Source: Mycobacterium sp. GA-1841
GTDB taxonomy: Bacteria > Actinomycetota > Actinomycetes > Mycobacteriales > Mycobacteriaceae
Assembly: GCF_001954135.1 (NCBI RefSeq)
Contig: NZ_MBEQ01000017.1
Coordinates: 62,001-126,000, forward strand
DNA: 64,000 nt
Direction: 5' to 3'
Positions 1 to 9,002 of the stretch are shown piece by piece. Under the pieces are notes generated by a model. That model did no database searches. It was given only the letters and a program-made list of their open reading frames with translations, and was not told where the DNA came from. Position numbers and translations under genes: made by a program. Position 1 is the first letter of the stretch. The number at the start of each line of letters is the position of its first letter.

Positions 1-621
1 GGTTCTTACCAGTACCCCGAGCACATTCCGCCCCAGCAGTATCCCGAGCAGATACCGTCCGCTGCCCCGGCGTATCCGGGCACGATGCCGCCACCGGTTC
101 CGTACCCCAAGCGGAGGTGGCCCAAAATCCTGGCGGTAGTGCTGGCGGTGGCTGTGCTGGCCGGCGTGCTGATCGCGGTGTTGAACGCCGGTGGCGGCGG
201 CAGGCCTGCGACTCCGGAAGCAGTCTCGGACGCCAAGGCTCAGGCCGCTATCCAGGAGTACCTCGACGCTCTGATCGACGGGGATGACGAAACCATCGCA
301 CGCCACACGCTGTGCGGGCTGTACGACGGGGTGAAGGACCGCAAGGCAGATCTCGCGGTGGCCGGCCTGGCCAGCGACGCATTCCGCAAGCAGTTCAGCC
401 ATGTCGAGGTGACCGGCATCGACAAGAACGTGCCGTGGTCCACCACGCAGGCGCAGGTGCTGTTCACCATGAAAGTCGCTCCGGCAAGCGGATCGACACG
501 GGGTCAACGTCCCATGGACGAGGAACAACAGGGCGTGGCGCAGCTGCTGGTGCAGAGTGACGGAAAGACCGAGCAGGTATTGGTGTGCTCGTACGTGCTG
601 CGTACCAGCGGTCAGTACTGA
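1..621 (+). CDS. Membrane-anchored hypothetical protein, Rv2203-like, 5' end cut by window
   Basis: The reading frame is open from base 1, so the true start lies outside the window; an internal ATG at 85 is probably not the start. The visible N-terminal part is rich in Pro, Tyr and Gln, typical of cytoplasmic tails of mycobacterial membrane proteins. One transmembrane helix follows (KILAVVLAVAVLAGVLIAVL) and then an extracytoplasmic domain of about 130 residues with two cysteines that could form a disulphide (HTLCGL and VLVCSY). This resembles the family of secreted or anchored DUF4878/lumazine-like mycobacterial proteins, but no catalytic motif is visible and no function is assigned. Position next to the erpA gene matches M. 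tuberculosis Rv2203 (synteny from memory). Confidence 0.75.
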   Translation, partial: GSYQYPEHIPPQQYPEQIPSAAPAYPGTMPPPVPYPKRRWPKILAVVLAVAVLAGVLIAVLNAGGGGRPATPEAVSDAKAQAAIQEYLDALIDGDDETIARHTLCGLYDGVKDRKADLAVAGLASDAFRKQFSHVEVTGIDKNVPWSTTQAQVLFTMKVAPASGSTRGQRPMDEEQQGVAQLLVQSDGKTEQVLVCSYVLRTSGQY

Positions 622-642
622 CCGCCGGCCGTCAGCTCAACG

Positions 643-999
643 TCAGTTGAAGGAGTCGCCGCAGGCGCAGGAGCCGGTGGCGTTGGGGTTGTCGATCGTG
701 AAGCCCTGCTTCTCGATCGAGTCGACGAAGTCGATCGTGGCGCCCTGTACATACGGAGCGCTCATCCGGTCGACGGTCAGATTGACGCCGCCGAACTCGG
801 CGGTCAGGTCACCGTCGAGCGTCCGGTCGTCGAAGAACAGGTTGTAACGCAGGCCGGCGCAACCGCCCGGCTGCACCGCGATCCGCAGTGCGAGGTCGTC
901 GCGGCCTTCCTGGTCCAGCAGCGCCTTCGCCTTCGACGCCGCGGCGTCCGTCAGGGTCACACCGTGGGTCTCGGTGGAGGTGGCGTCCTGAACAGTCAT
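643..999 (-). CDS. erpA: HesB/IscA-family iron-sulfur cluster carrier (ErpA-like)
   Basis: A-type Fe-S carrier of 118 aa, the normal family length. The three conserved cysteines are visible: one in the PGGCAGLRY motif near residue 47 and the pair in the C-terminal SCACGDSF motif. Family members receive clusters from the SUF scaffold and hand them to apo-proteins; LipA, also in this window, is the sort of 4Fe-4S client they serve. The gene ends just after the upstream membrane protein gene (convergent, 21 bp apart) and is divergent from the DUF3043 gene, with about 180 bp between the two starts holding both promoters. M. tuberculosis Rv2204c is the syntenic match. Confidence 0.9.
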   Translation of the reverse strand: MTVQDATSTETHGVTLTDAAASKAKALLDQEGRDDLALRIAVQPGGCAGLRYNLFFDDRTLDGDLTAEFGGVNLTVDRMSAPYVQGATIDFVDSIEKQGFTIDNPNATGSCACGDSFN

Positions 1000-1181
1000 A
1001 GCTCTCCCTAAGCATCCCTGGGCATCTCTGATGCCGGTACAGCTGAAGTACGTCGCAAACGCGTGGACAACAACCGCGCGTCTACTACCTCAACGGTACC
1101 TTGTTCCGCCGCTATTCCCGACTTATCCACAGGCCGGGGCATGTGGCCAGGGCACATTCCGTGGGCAGTAACCTGGCTGGC

Positions 1182-1874
1182 GTGAAGCTGTTGGGCCGTA
1201 AGAAGGACAACGAAGGCGAACCCGCCGGGACCGACCGGGTGGGCGACGAGGTCACGGGCGACGAATCGACCTCCGCCGCATCCTCGGCGGCCGCCGGCAC
1301 CGCACCCAAGGGCCGGCCGACACCCAAACGCAGCGAGGCCACCAAGCGACGCGGTCCCGTCGCTCCCGCTCCCCTGACCGCCGCCGAGGCGCGGCAGCGC
1401 CGCAAGGAGCTGCGTGGGCCCAAGCTGTCGAAGGAAGAGCGCAAGATCGAGCGGATCACCCGTCGCGCCGACATGGCCGACCGCCGCGAGAAGATGATGG
1501 CCGGCGACGAGGCCTACCTGCTGCCCCGGGACAAGGGCCCGGTGCGCCGCTATGTCCGCAACATCGTCGACGCGCGTCGCAACGTGCTCGGCCTGTTCAT
1601 GCCGGCCGCGCTGGCGATGATCTTCTTCATGCTGGCGTTGCCCTCGCTGAAGTTCCAGCAGATCCTGTCCTACGCGATGCTGGTCCTGGTGGTCATCATG
1701 CTCGTCGACGGGGTGATCGTGGGCCGCAAGGTGAACCGCATGGTGGACGAGAAGTTCCCCGACAACACCGAAAGTGGTTTCAAACTCGGGCTTTACGCGG
1801 CCAGCCGGGCCTCCCAGCTGCGGCGCATGCGCGCGCCGCGACCCGTGGTCAACCGCGGCGACAAGATCTCTTGA
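1182..1874 (+). CDS. DUF3043 membrane protein (Rv2206-like)
   Basis: The frame is open from an ATG at 1101, but the GTG at 1182 is chosen because the mycobacterial family begins with a short KLLGRKK-like segment. The N-terminal 100 residues are charged and low in complexity (Ala, Pro, Lys, Glu), followed by the conserved basic region with LSKEERKIERI. Two membrane helices come near the middle (LGLFMPAALAMIFFMLALP and ILSYAMLVLVVIMLVDGVIVG), and a basic tail ends the protein. Actinobacterial DUF3043 proteins have no established function. It stands directly before cobU with a 23-bp gap and may be co-transcribed with the cobalamin genes. Confidence 0.85.
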   Translation: MKLLGRKKDNEGEPAGTDRVGDEVTGDESTSAASSAAAGTAPKGRPTPKRSEATKRRGPVAPAPLTAAEARQRRKELRGPKLSKEERKIERITRRADMADRREKMMAGDEAYLLPRDKGPVRRYVRNIVDARRNVLGLFMPAALAMIFFMLALPSLKFQQILSYAMLVLVVIMLVDGVIVGRKVNRMVDEKFPDNTESGFKLGLYAASRASQLRRMRAPRPVVNRGDKIS

Positions 1875-1897
1875 TGGCCGTTGGGGCGGCCTGAGGC

Positions 1898-2431
1898 GTG
1901 CGGACCCTGGTGCTCGGCGGTATCCGATCGGGCAAATCACTGTGGGCCGAGGCAGCCGCGACGGCCGCGGCCGGGGACGATGTGCCGGTGCGTTATCTGG
2001 CCACCGGCCCGACCGCGGACAGCGACGGGTCCTGGGCTCGGCGCGTCCGCGCACATCAGGCTCGCCGGCCCGCACATTGGCGCACTGTGGAGACGGCCGA
2101 TCTGGCCGTTGACCTGCGTGCCGCATCCGACACCGCGACGCTTGTCGACGACATCGGCGGTTGGCTGACCGCGATCATGGACCGGCTCGGCGCCTGGTCG
2201 GGGGCATCGGTGCACCACGAGGTCGACGCGCTCACGGCGGCGGTCGAGGGGTTTGCCGCTCCCCTGGTCCTGGTCAGTCCCGAGGTCGGGCTCACCGTGG
2301 TGCCCGCCACCGAGGCAGGACGCCGGTTCGCCGACGAATTGGGCACGGTCAACCAGCGCCTGGCCGCGGTGTGCGACCGGGTGGTACTGGTGGTGGCCGG
2401 CCAGCCGCTCACGGTGAAGGAGCCGTCATGA
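1898..2431 (+). CDS. cobU: Adenosylcobinamide kinase / adenosylcobinamide-phosphate guanylyltransferase
   Basis: Bifunctional enzyme that phosphorylates adenosylcobinamide and transfers GMP to give adenosylcobinamide-GDP, the substrate of CobS. The start is a GTG at 1898. The P-loop GGIRSGKS lies at residues 7-14, and the family motif [19 protein letters not shown] with the [10 protein letters not shown] segment follows near residues 125-155. At 177 aa it has the family's normal size. Its stop overlaps the cobT start as ATGA, so the two are translationally coupled. In M. tuberculosis, from memory, cobU is not in this position, so the intact cobU-cobT-cobS order here is probably the ancestral or a fast-grower arrangement. 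Confidence 0.92.
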   Translation: MRTLVLGGIRSGKSLWAEAAATAAAGDDVPVRYLATGPTADSDGSWARRVRAHQARRPAHWRTVETADLAVDLRAASDTATLVDDIGGWLTAIMDRLGAWSGASVHHEVDALTAAVEGFAAPLVLVSPEVGLTVVPATEAGRRFADELGTVNQRLAAVCDRVVLVVAGQPLTVKEPS

Positions 2432-3495
2432 CCGAATCCGATTCCTTCGACCCGGTCACCGAGCCGGATGCCGAGGTGGCTGCGACCGCGCGGGCCCGCC
2501 AGGCTCGGCTCACCAAACCACCCGGCTCCCTCGGCCGGCTCGAAGAGCTTTCGGTCTGGGCGGCCGCCTGCCAGGGCGTGTGCCCGCCGCGGGCACTGAC
2601 CCGGCCCCGCGTGGTGGTCTTCGCCGCCGACCATGGGGTCACGGCCGCGGGTGTCTCGGCGTTTCCCTCGGCGGTGACCGGACAGATGGTGGCCAACTTC
2701 GACGCCGGCGGTGCCGCGATCAACGTGATCGCCGAGGTGGCCGGTGCCTCCGTACGCGTGGCCGACATCGCCGTCGACTGCGACGAACCGCTGTCGGCCG
2801 CGATCGGCGCGCACAAGATCCGCCGCAGCTCGGGCAACATCGCCGTCGAGGATGCGCTCAGCCGCGAAGATGCGGCGGCTGCGCTCATGGCGGGGCGCCG
2901 CATCGCCGACGACGAGGTGGACGCCGGCGCCGACCTGCTCATCGCCGGCGACATGGGCATCGGAAACACCACGGCCGCAACAACTCTGGTGGCCGCCCTG
3001 ACCGGAGCCGAACCGGTGGTGGCGGTGGGCCGCGGCACCGGCATCGACGACCTCGGATGGATGCGCAAGGCCGCCGCGGTCCGCGATGCGCTGTACCGGG
3101 CCCGCGACGTGACGCGCGATCCGCTGGGCCTGCTGCAGGTCTGCGGTGGGGCCGACCTGGCCGCGATGGCGGGGTTCCTCGCCCAGGCCGCGCTGCGGCG
3201 GACCCCCGTGCTGCTCGACGGCCTGGTCGTGACGGCCGCAGCCCTGATCGCCGAACAGTTGGCACCGGGCGCGCGGGCGTGGTGGCAGGCCGGTCACCGG
3301 TCGACCGAACCCGCCCACAGCCTGGCGCTGTCCCACCTGGGTCTGGAGCCGATCGTCGACCTCGGCATGCGCCTGGGTGAAGGCACCGGCGCGGCGGTGG
3401 CCCTGCCGATCGTGCGAGCGGCGATCGCCACCCTGGCATCGATGGCCACCTTCACTGAAGCCTCGGTAGCCGGACCGCCCGAATCAACATCATGA
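2428..3495 (+). CDS. cobT: Nicotinate-nucleotide--dimethylbenzimidazole phosphoribosyltransferase
   Basis: Makes alpha-ribazole phosphate, the lower ligand precursor of cobalamin, from dimethylbenzimidazole and nicotinate mononucleotide. Diagnostic segments are [12 protein letters not shown] near residue 30, FAADHGV near 70, [14 protein letters not shown] near 175, and the C-terminal [14 protein letters not shown] with the GHRSTEPAH segment that carries part of the active site; the general base Glu is expected in the [13 protein letters not shown] stretch. Length is 355 aa as usual. An open frame extends upstream to 2161, but the ATG at 2428 overlaps the cobU stop and matches family N-termini. 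Its own stop overlaps the cobS start in the same ATGA manner. Confidence 0.95.
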   Translation: MTESDSFDPVTEPDAEVAATARARQARLTKPPGSLGRLEELSVWAAACQGVCPPRALTRPRVVVFAADHGVTAAGVSAFPSAVTGQMVANFDAGGAAINVIAEVAGASVRVADIAVDCDEPLSAAIGAHKIRRSSGNIAVEDALSREDAAAALMAGRRIADDEVDAGADLLIAGDMGIGNTTAATTLVAALTGAEPVVAVGRGTGIDDLGWMRKAAAVRDALYRARDVTRDPLGLLQVCGGADLAAMAGFLAQAALRRTPVLLDGLVVTAAALIAEQLAPGARAWWQAGHRSTEPAHSLALSHLGLEPIVDLGMRLGEGTGAAVALPIVRAAIATLASMATFTEASVAGPPESTS

Positions 3496-4217
3496 TTTCC
3501 GCGCTGGGCGGGGCCTTCGCCTTCGGCACGGTGCTGCCGGTGCGCACCTCGGAAGGCATCGGCCGGGGTGCGTTGACCGCGCTGCCGGTGGTCGGCCTGG
3601 TGCTCGGCGCACTGGCGGCCGCGGTGGTGGTCGGCGGCCAGTGGGCGTTCGGCACCGGCAGCGCCCTTGCCGGTCTGCTGGCCGTGGCCGTCCTGTTGCT
3701 GGCCACCCGCGGACTGCACATCGACGGGTTTTGCGACACCGTTGACGGCCTGGGGTGTTACGGCCCGCCGGAGCGGGCGCTGGCGGTCATGCGTGAGGGG
3801 TCGGCCGGACCGTTCGGCATGGCCGCGGTGATCGTCGTGATCGGTTGTCAGACATTGGCTTTCGCCCAACTCAGCGCGGTGGCCGTCGTCGTCGCGGTCA
3901 CTGCGGGCCGCGTCGCGGCGGTACTCGCCTGCCGGCGTTCGGTGCCGGCGGCGGCCGGCAGCACGTTGGGCGGCGCCGTCGCGGGCACCCAGCCGGTCAT
4001 CGTCGTGGCGGCGTGGATGGTCGCGGTCGCCACCCTGGCCGCATGGGCGGGCCCTCGGATGTGGCAGGGCCCGGTCGTGGTGCTGGTTGCGGTGGGCACT
4101 TCGGCGCTCCTGGTCGCGCACTGCGTGCGACGGTTCGGCGGCATCACCGGCGACGTGCTCGGCGCGGCCGTCGAGGTGACGACGACGCTGACGGCGCTGG
4201 GGTTGGCGGTCGGCTAG
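3492..4217 (+). CDS. cobS: Adenosylcobinamide-GDP ribazoletransferase (cobalamin synthase)
   Basis: Integral membrane enzyme that joins adenosylcobinamide-GDP and alpha-ribazole (phosphate), the last assembly step of cobalamin. The hallmark is the acidic metal-binding stretch [20 protein letters not shown] near residue 75, followed by [10 protein letters not shown]. The rest is hydrophobic with several predicted helices, and the length of 241 aa is typical. It starts inside the cobT stop (ATGA) and its stop overlaps by four bases the end of the convergent ilvE gene. CobD and a CobC-like aminotransferase encoded 40 kb further on belong to the same late pathway. Confidence 0.94.
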   Translation: MISALGGAFAFGTVLPVRTSEGIGRGALTALPVVGLVLGALAAAVVVGGQWAFGTGSALAGLLAVAVLLLATRGLHIDGFCDTVDGLGCYGPPERALAVMREGSAGPFGMAAVIVVIGCQTLAFAQLSAVAVVVAVTAGRVAAVLACRRSVPAAAGSTLGGAVAGTQPVIVVAAWMVAVATLAAWAGPRMWQGPVVVLVAVGTSALLVAHCVRRFGGITGDVLGAAVEVTTTLTALGLAVG

Positions 4218-5320
4218 TTCAGCCGGGCCATCCAACCGTGGGTGTCGGCGAAAGTGCCGCGCTGGATTCCGGTCAGGGTGTCGCGCAGGGCCATCGTGAT
4301 CTCGCCCGGTTTCCCGTCGGCGATGGTGAACTCGCCATCCGCGTACTTGACGTGTGAGACCGGCGTGATCACCGCGGCGGTACCGCAGGCGAACACTTCG
4401 GTGATCTCGCCCGCCGCGGCCTTCTTCTGCCATTCGGCGACGTCGATCTTGCGTTCCTCGACCGCGAAGCCGGCATCGGTGGCCAACTGCAACAACGAAT
4501 CTCGGGTGATGCCCGGCAATAGCGAGCCGGACAGCTCAGGCGTGACCAGGCGGGCCGAGCCGCCGCTGCCGAAGACGAAGAACAGGTTCATCCCGCCCAT
4601 CTCTTCGACGTAGCGGCGTTCGGTGGCGTCCAGCCACACCACCTGATCGCACCCGTTGTCGGCGGCCTCGGCCTGCGCGAGCAGTGAGGCCGCGTAGTTC
4701 CCGCCGAACTTGGCCGCTCCGGTGCCGCCCGGAGATGCGCGCACGTACTCGTGCGACAGCCACACGCTGACCGGTTTGATGCCGCCCTTGAAGTACGCCC
4801 CGGCCGGGGAGCCGATCACCAGGTAGCGGTACTCGTTGGCCGGACGCACGCCCAGGCCGGGCTCGGTGGCGATCACGAACGGCCTCAGATACAGCGACTC
4901 TTCACCCCCGGCCGCGGGCACCCACTTCTCGTCGACCGCGATGAGTTGACGCAGCGACTCGATGAACACGTCCTCGGGGAGTTCCGGGATGGCCAGCCGG
5001 CGCGAGGAGGTCTGCAGCCGGGCTGCGTTGGACTCGGGCCGGAACGACACGATCGAACCGTCGGCCCAGCGATAGGCCTTGAGGCCCTCGAACACTTCCT
5101 GGGCGTAGTGCAGCACGATGGCCGAGGGGTCCAGTTCGATGGGGCCGTACGGGATCACCCGTGCGTCGTGCCAGCCCTGGCCCTCGTTGTAGTCGATGGC
5201 CACCATGTGGTCGGTGTGGTACTTGCCGAAGCCGGGGTTGGCCAGAATGGATTCGCGTACCCCATCGGTCGCCGGATTCGCGTTGGCTGAAACCGTGAAC
5301 TCGAGATGGCCGCTAGTCAT
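4214..5320 (-). CDS. ilvE: Branched-chain amino acid aminotransferase
   Basis: PLP-dependent fold-type IV transaminase for the last step of Leu, Ile and Val synthesis and the first of their breakdown. The Schiff-base lysine is Lys204 in the [13 protein letters not shown] motif; [11 protein letters not shown] near residue 75 and the MNLFFVFG segment are also family hallmarks. The 368 aa length fits the class II BCAT. The ATG at 5320 gives an N-terminus like that of the mycobacterial enzyme. It sits downstream of gcvT on the same strand with 41 bp between them, so the two may share a transcript. Confidence 0.95.
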   Translation of the reverse strand: MTSGHLEFTVSANANPATDGVRESILANPGFGKYHTDHMVAIDYNEGQGWHDARVIPYGPIELDPSAIVLHYAQEVFEGLKAYRWADGSIVSFRPESNAARLQTSSRRLAIPELPEDVFIESLRQLIAVDEKWVPAAGGEESLYLRPFVIATEPGLGVRPANEYRYLVIGSPAGAYFKGGIKPVSVWLSHEYVRASPGGTGAAKFGGNYAASLLAQAEAADNGCDQVVWLDATERRYVEEMGGMNLFFVFGSGGSARLVTPELSGSLLPGITRDSLLQLATDAGFAVEERKIDVAEWQKKAAAGEITEVFACGTAAVITPVSHVKYADGEFTIADGKPGEITMALRDTLTGIQRGTFADTHGWMARLN

Positions 5321-5361
5321 GCAGCGATTGTATCGCCCGAGGCTAGCGAGTTTTCGGGGCC

Positions 5362-6492
5362 TCAGCGGGTGTGCGCGGCCACGAACGGCGGCTTGACCAC
5401 CTCACATTCGACGGCACGGCCACGGACGTCCACACTCACCCGCTGTCCGTCGGCGATGTCGTGAGCAGTGTCGATGAGGGCAAGGGCGATACCGACTTTC
5501 AGCGTGGGCGAGAACGTTCCCGACGTCGTGGTGCCGATCCGGGTGTCCCCGGGCTTGCCCCCCGTCGCTTCGCTCGCCCCCGGACCGAGCACCGCGAGAT
5601 CGGCACGCAGCACCCCGCGGCCGACGGCCTTCAGTCCGCGCAGCACCCGGGCCGGCCCGGCCTCCTTCTCGGCCAGCAAGGCCTCGCGTCCCCAGAACGC
5701 GTCCTTCTTCCATCCGATCGCCCAGCCGGTGCGGGCCTGCAGGGGCGAGATGTCCAGCGACAGCTCGTGGCCGTGCAGCGGATAACCCATCTCGGTGCGC
5801 AGCGTGTCGCGGGCGCCCAGACCGGCGGGTTCACCGCCGGCCGCGCGCACCGCCGCCGCCAGCGCGTCGAACACCACCCCGGCGTGGTCCCAGGCCGGCA
5901 GCAGTTCGTAGCCGTGCTCGCCGGTGTAGCCGGTACGGCAGACGCGTACACCGACGCCCTGGTAGTCGGCGTCGGCGTAGCCCATGTAATCCATGTCCGT
6001 CGGCAACCCGAGCGTGTCGAGCACCTCGGCGGATTTCGGTCCCTGCACCGCCAGCACCGCATACGAGCGGTGCTCGTCGGTGATGGTCAACCCCTGCGGG
6101 GCGTGCTTGCGCAGTTCGGCGACCACTGCCGCGGTGTTGGCGGCGTTGGGTACCAGGAAGATCTCGTCGTCGGAGACGTAGTAGGCGATCAGATCGTCGA
6201 TCACCCCGCCCGTTTCGGTGCAACACAGGGTGTACTGCGCCTTGCCCGGGCCGATGCGGTTCAGGTCATTGGTCAGCGCGGAGTTGACATAGGCCGCCGC
6301 ACCCGGCCCCTTGACCAGGGCCTTGCCGAGGTGGCTGACGTCGAACAGACCCACGGCGTCGCGGGTGGCGTTGTGCTCGGCAACGGTCCCGGCATAGGAC
6401 ACCGGCATCAGCCAGCCCCCGAATTCGGCGAAGCTGGCGCCCAGTTCGCGGTGGCGGTCTTCCAGGGGTCCATGCAGCAAGTCGTCGCTCAC
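5362..6492 (-). CDS. gcvT: Aminomethyltransferase, T-protein of the glycine cleavage system
   Basis: Transfers the methylene group from the lipoyl-bound aminomethyl intermediate to tetrahydrofolate, releasing ammonia. Family features visible in order are the N-terminal [13 protein letters not shown], the folate-binding [10 protein letters not shown] segment, [13 protein letters not shown] near residue 190, [20 protein letters not shown] near 225 and the C-terminal beta-barrel domain. The start is GTG at 6492, with a purine-rich AGGGTGAGG just upstream. It is divergent from the aminopeptidase gene, 58 bp away. The spacer is too short for a glycine riboswitch and none is seen. The lipB-lipA genes nearby supply lipoate for the H-protein partner. 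Confidence 0.95.
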   Translation of the reverse strand: MSDDLLHGPLEDRHRELGASFAEFGGWLMPVSYAGTVAEHNATRDAVGLFDVSHLGKALVKGPGAAAYVNSALTNDLNRIGPGKAQYTLCCTETGGVIDDLIAYYVSDDEIFLVPNAANTAAVVAELRKHAPQGLTITDEHRSYAVLAVQGPKSAEVLDTLGLPTDMDYMGYADADYQGVGVRVCRTGYTGEHGYELLPAWDHAGVVFDALAAAVRAAGGEPAGLGARDTLRTEMGYPLHGHELSLDISPLQARTGWAIGWKKDAFWGREALLAEKEAGPARVLRGLKAVGRGVLRADLAVLGPGASEATGGKPGDTRIGTTTSGTFSPTLKVGIALALIDTAHDIADGQRVSVDVRGRAVECEVVKPPFVAAHTR

Positions 6493-6550
6493 GGCCTCAC
6501 CCTACCGGCCTTCTCAGCGCCGCATATCAACCCTGACTAGGGTGAACGGG

Positions 6551-8059
6551 ATGAGCAGCGCACCCGGTTACCACGCCCCCACCGTCACCGTCAGCTCCTC
6601 CTTGCCCCGCGAGGGGGTGGCCGAGGCTGTCCTCGTCCTCGGCGTCGTCAGCGACGAGGCGGGCCCGAAAATCCTGTCGCCGCAGCCCTACCTCGACGAC
6701 GAGGCGGTGGCCGCGGTCGAGTCCGGCCTGCAGGCACTGGGCGCGACCGGCGGTGAGGGCCAGACGCATCGGCTGGTCGTCGCGTCGCTCCCGCTGGCGA
6801 GCGTGCTCACCGTGGGTCTCGGCAAGCCGCGCGACGAGTGGCCCGCCGACGTGATCCGTCGGGCCGCCGGCACCGCCGCGCGCGCACTCGACAAGGTCGC
6901 CGCCGTGGTGACGTCGCTCTCGGCGATCGATGCCGAGGCCGCCGTCGAGGGTCTGATCCTGGGCGCCTACCGCTTCGACGAGTTCCGCAGCGCCAAGACC
7001 GCGCCCAGCGATGCCGGATTGACCGCGATCACCGCGCTGACAGCCGACGAGAAGGCCGCCGAGCAGTCCGTGCAGCGCGCAGTCGATGTGGCGTCGGCGG
7101 TCGCGACTGCCCGAGATTTCGTCAACACCCCGCCCAGCCACCTCTTCCCTGTGGAATTCGCCCAGCGGGCAAAGACTTTGGGCGAGGCGGCCGGGCTCGA
7201 GGTCGAGGTGCTCGACGAGAAGGCGCTGGCCGAGGCCGGCTACGGTGGCATCGTCGGGGTCGGAAAAGGTTCTTCACGTCCGCCGCGCCTGGTGCGGTTG
7301 ACCCACCGCGGCGGTAAGGACGCCAAGAAGGTGGCGCTGGTGGGCAAGGGCATCACGTTCGACACCGGTGGCATCTCGATCAAGCCGGCCGCCAACATGC
7401 ACCACATGACCTCGGACATGGGCGGTGCGGCAGCCGTCATCGCCACCGTGGTGCTGGCCGCCAAACAGAAGCTGCCCATCGAGGTGACCGCAACCGTGCC
7501 GATGGCCGAGAACATGCCCTCGGCCACTGCGCAGCGCCCCGGTGATGTACTGACCCAGTACGGCGGGATCACCGTCGAGGTGCTCAACACCGACGCCGAA
7601 GGCCGCCTGATCCTGGCCGACGCGATCGTGCGGGCCTGCGAGGACGAGCCCGATTATCTGATCGAGACCTCGACGCTGACCGGCGCCCAGACGGTGGCCC
7701 TCGGTGCACGCACTCCCGGGGTGATGGGCAGCGACGAGTTCCGCGATCGGGTTGCGACGCTGTCTCAGGCCGTCGGCGAAAATGGTTGGGCCATGCCGCT
7801 TCCCGAAGAACTCAAGGACGACCTCAAGTCCACGGTGGCCGACCTGGCCAATGTCAGCGGGTCACGCTATGCCGGGATGCTGGTGGCGGGCACGTATCTG
7901 CGTGAGTTTGTCGCCGACGGAGTCCAGTGGGCGCACATCGACGTCGCCGCCCCCGCCTACAACACCGGCGGCCCTTGGGGTTACACCCCCAAGGGCGGTA
8001 CCGGTGTGCCGACGCGGACGATGTTCGCGGTCTTGGAGGACATCGCGCTGAACGGCTGA
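6551..8059 (+). CDS. pepB: Leucyl aminopeptidase (M17 family)
   Basis: Cytosolic two-metal aminopeptidase that releases N-terminal residues from peptides. The signature NTDAEGRL is present near residue 345 and the first metal-binding segment [15 protein letters not shown] near residue 270, both with the expected Lys, Asp and Glu ligands. Of two in-frame starts, GTG at 6542 and ATG at 6551, the ATG gives the N-terminus [12 protein letters not shown], which lines up with the M. tuberculosis PepB start. At 502 aa it is full length. The lipoprotein gene begins only 4 bp after the stop, and a large hairpin lies across that junction. Confidence 0.94.
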   Translation: MSSAPGYHAPTVTVSSSLPREGVAEAVLVLGVVSDEAGPKILSPQPYLDDEAVAAVESGLQALGATGGEGQTHRLVVASLPLASVLTVGLGKPRDEWPADVIRRAAGTAARALDKVAAVVTSLSAIDAEAAVEGLILGAYRFDEFRSAKTAPSDAGLTAITALTADEKAAEQSVQRAVDVASAVATARDFVNTPPSHLFPVEFAQRAKTLGEAAGLEVEVLDEKALAEAGYGGIVGVGKGSSRPPRLVRLTHRGGKDAKKVALVGKGITFDTGGISIKPAANMHHMTSDMGGAAAVIATVVLAAKQKLPIEVTATVPMAENMPSATAQRPGDVLTQYGGITVEVLNTDAEGRLILADAIVRACEDEPDYLIETSTLTGAQTVALGARTPGVMGSDEFRDRVATLSQAVGENGWAMPLPEELKDDLKSTVADLANVSGSRYAGMLVAGTYLREFVADGVQWAHIDVAAPAYNTGGPWGYTPKGGTGVPTRTMFAVLEDIALNG

Positions 8060-8063
8060 TCCG

Positions 8064-8999
8064 GTGCCCCCGCCGAACGTGAACAAGATGGCGCGCTGTC
8101 TCGGCAATCTCGCCATCTCGTTCACGTTGGGCGCAGCGCTTGCCGGCTGCGCGGGATCGTCGCCGCCGACTCCCCTTCCATCGACCACGACGACCACAAC
8201 CACCACCACGCCGGACGCTCCGGCGCACGCGCAGCCGCGCCTGGCCCAGGACCCCGGCACGCTCGCCGACGATCTCGTTGCCGACGAGCGTGCGCTGCGC
8301 GACCCGTCCACCCCCGAGGCCGCATTGACGCAGGCGGCACGGCGCCAACAGGTCGCCTACCGGGCGATCGGCCGCCATCCCGAGTGGGACGGCATCATCC
8401 GGCCCCGTATCCCCGCCGACCTGATCGCGTTCTACGACCGCAACGTCCACACACGGCGACAGGTCGCCACATTGGCCCGCCCCAAGGACACATTGCCGGC
8501 GTGGCGGATCACGCCCCCACCGCCGGCGGAGGAGTTACTCGCGGCCTACCGCGACGCCGAGGCAGCTTCCGGCGTGGGCTGGAACTACCTTGCCGCAATC
8601 AATTTGGTCGAGACACACTTCGGCAGCGTGACCGGGAACAGTTCGGCCGGCGCCCAGGGACCGATGCAGTTCATGCCGTCGACGTTTGCGGCCTACGGCC
8701 GTGGCGGCGACATCCACTCGCCCCGCGACAGCATCATGGCGGCGGGTCGTTACCTGGCTGCCAACGGGTTTGCCCACAATCCCGATCACGCCTTGTTCCG
8801 GTACAACAACGCCGACGAGTACGTGGCCGCAATCAACGACTATGCCGCGACGCTGGCCGCCGATCCGGCGGCATTCGGCGCCTACTACCGGTGGGATGTC
8901 TACTACGTCACCACTTCCGGCGACGTCCTGCTGCCGATCGGGTATGCGGTCGACTCACCCATTCCGGTAGGCGAATACCTCGCCACCCACCCGCAGTAA
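8064..8999 (+). CDS. Secreted lipoprotein with lytic-transglycosylase-like (SLT) domain
   Basis: The N-terminus carries a lipoprotein signal: NLAISFTLGAALAGC, with the lipobox Leu-Ala-Gly-Cys about 29 residues from the GTG at 8064. A Pro/Thr linker follows with a run of about eight threonines. The C-terminal half has features of the lysozyme-like goose/SLT fold: WNYLAAINLVETHFGSV with the putative catalytic Glu, then GAQGPMQFMPSTFAAYG and GDIHSPRDSIMAAGRYLAANG. The likely role is cleavage of peptidoglycan at the outer face of the membrane. The start is uncertain: GTG 8064, GTG 8079 and ATG 8088 are all in frame, and the last two lie inside the left arm of a long inverted repeat. It is convergent with ephD, whose stop is 3 bp away. 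Confidence 0.85.
   Translation: MPPPNVNKMARCLGNLAISFTLGAALAGCAGSSPPTPLPSTTTTTTTTTPDAPAHAQPRLAQDPGTLADDLVADERALRDPSTPEAALTQAARRQQVAYRAIGRHPEWDGIIRPRIPADLIAFYDRNVHTRRQVATLARPKDTLPAWRITPPPPAEELLAAYRDAEAASGVGWNYLAAINLVETHFGSVTGNSSAGAQGPMQFMPSTFAAYGRGGDIHSPRDSIMAAGRYLAANGFAHNPDHALFRYNNADEYVAAINDYAATLAADPAAFGAYYRWDVYYVTTSGDVLLPIGYAVDSPIPVGEYLATHPQ
8071..8133. repeat. Long inverted repeat across the lipoprotein gene start
   Basis: Arms 8071-8093 and 8111-8133 are 23 bp each and complementary at 21 positions, with a 17-base spacer. The arms contain AACGTGAAC facing GTTCACGTT and AGATGGCG facing CGCCATCT. The structure begins 12 bp after the pepB stop and contains two of the three candidate start codons of the next gene. 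It may act as a terminator or processing site after pepB, or hide the start of the lipoprotein mRNA. Confidence 0.75.
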
Positions 9000-9002
9000 C
9001 GG

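Noticed and set aside
1875..1897. Cobalamin riboswitch before cobU
   Set aside because: Only 23 bp separate cobU from the previous gene, and no B12-box-like sequence is visible upstream.
1008..2126. 372-codon minus-strand frame
   Set aside because: Antisense to the DUF3043 and cobU genes, His/Arg/Gly-rich composition typical of shadow frames in high-GC DNA.
6493..6550. Glycine riboswitch before gcvT
   Set aside because: The 58-bp divergent spacer is too short for the aptamer and shows no matching stems.
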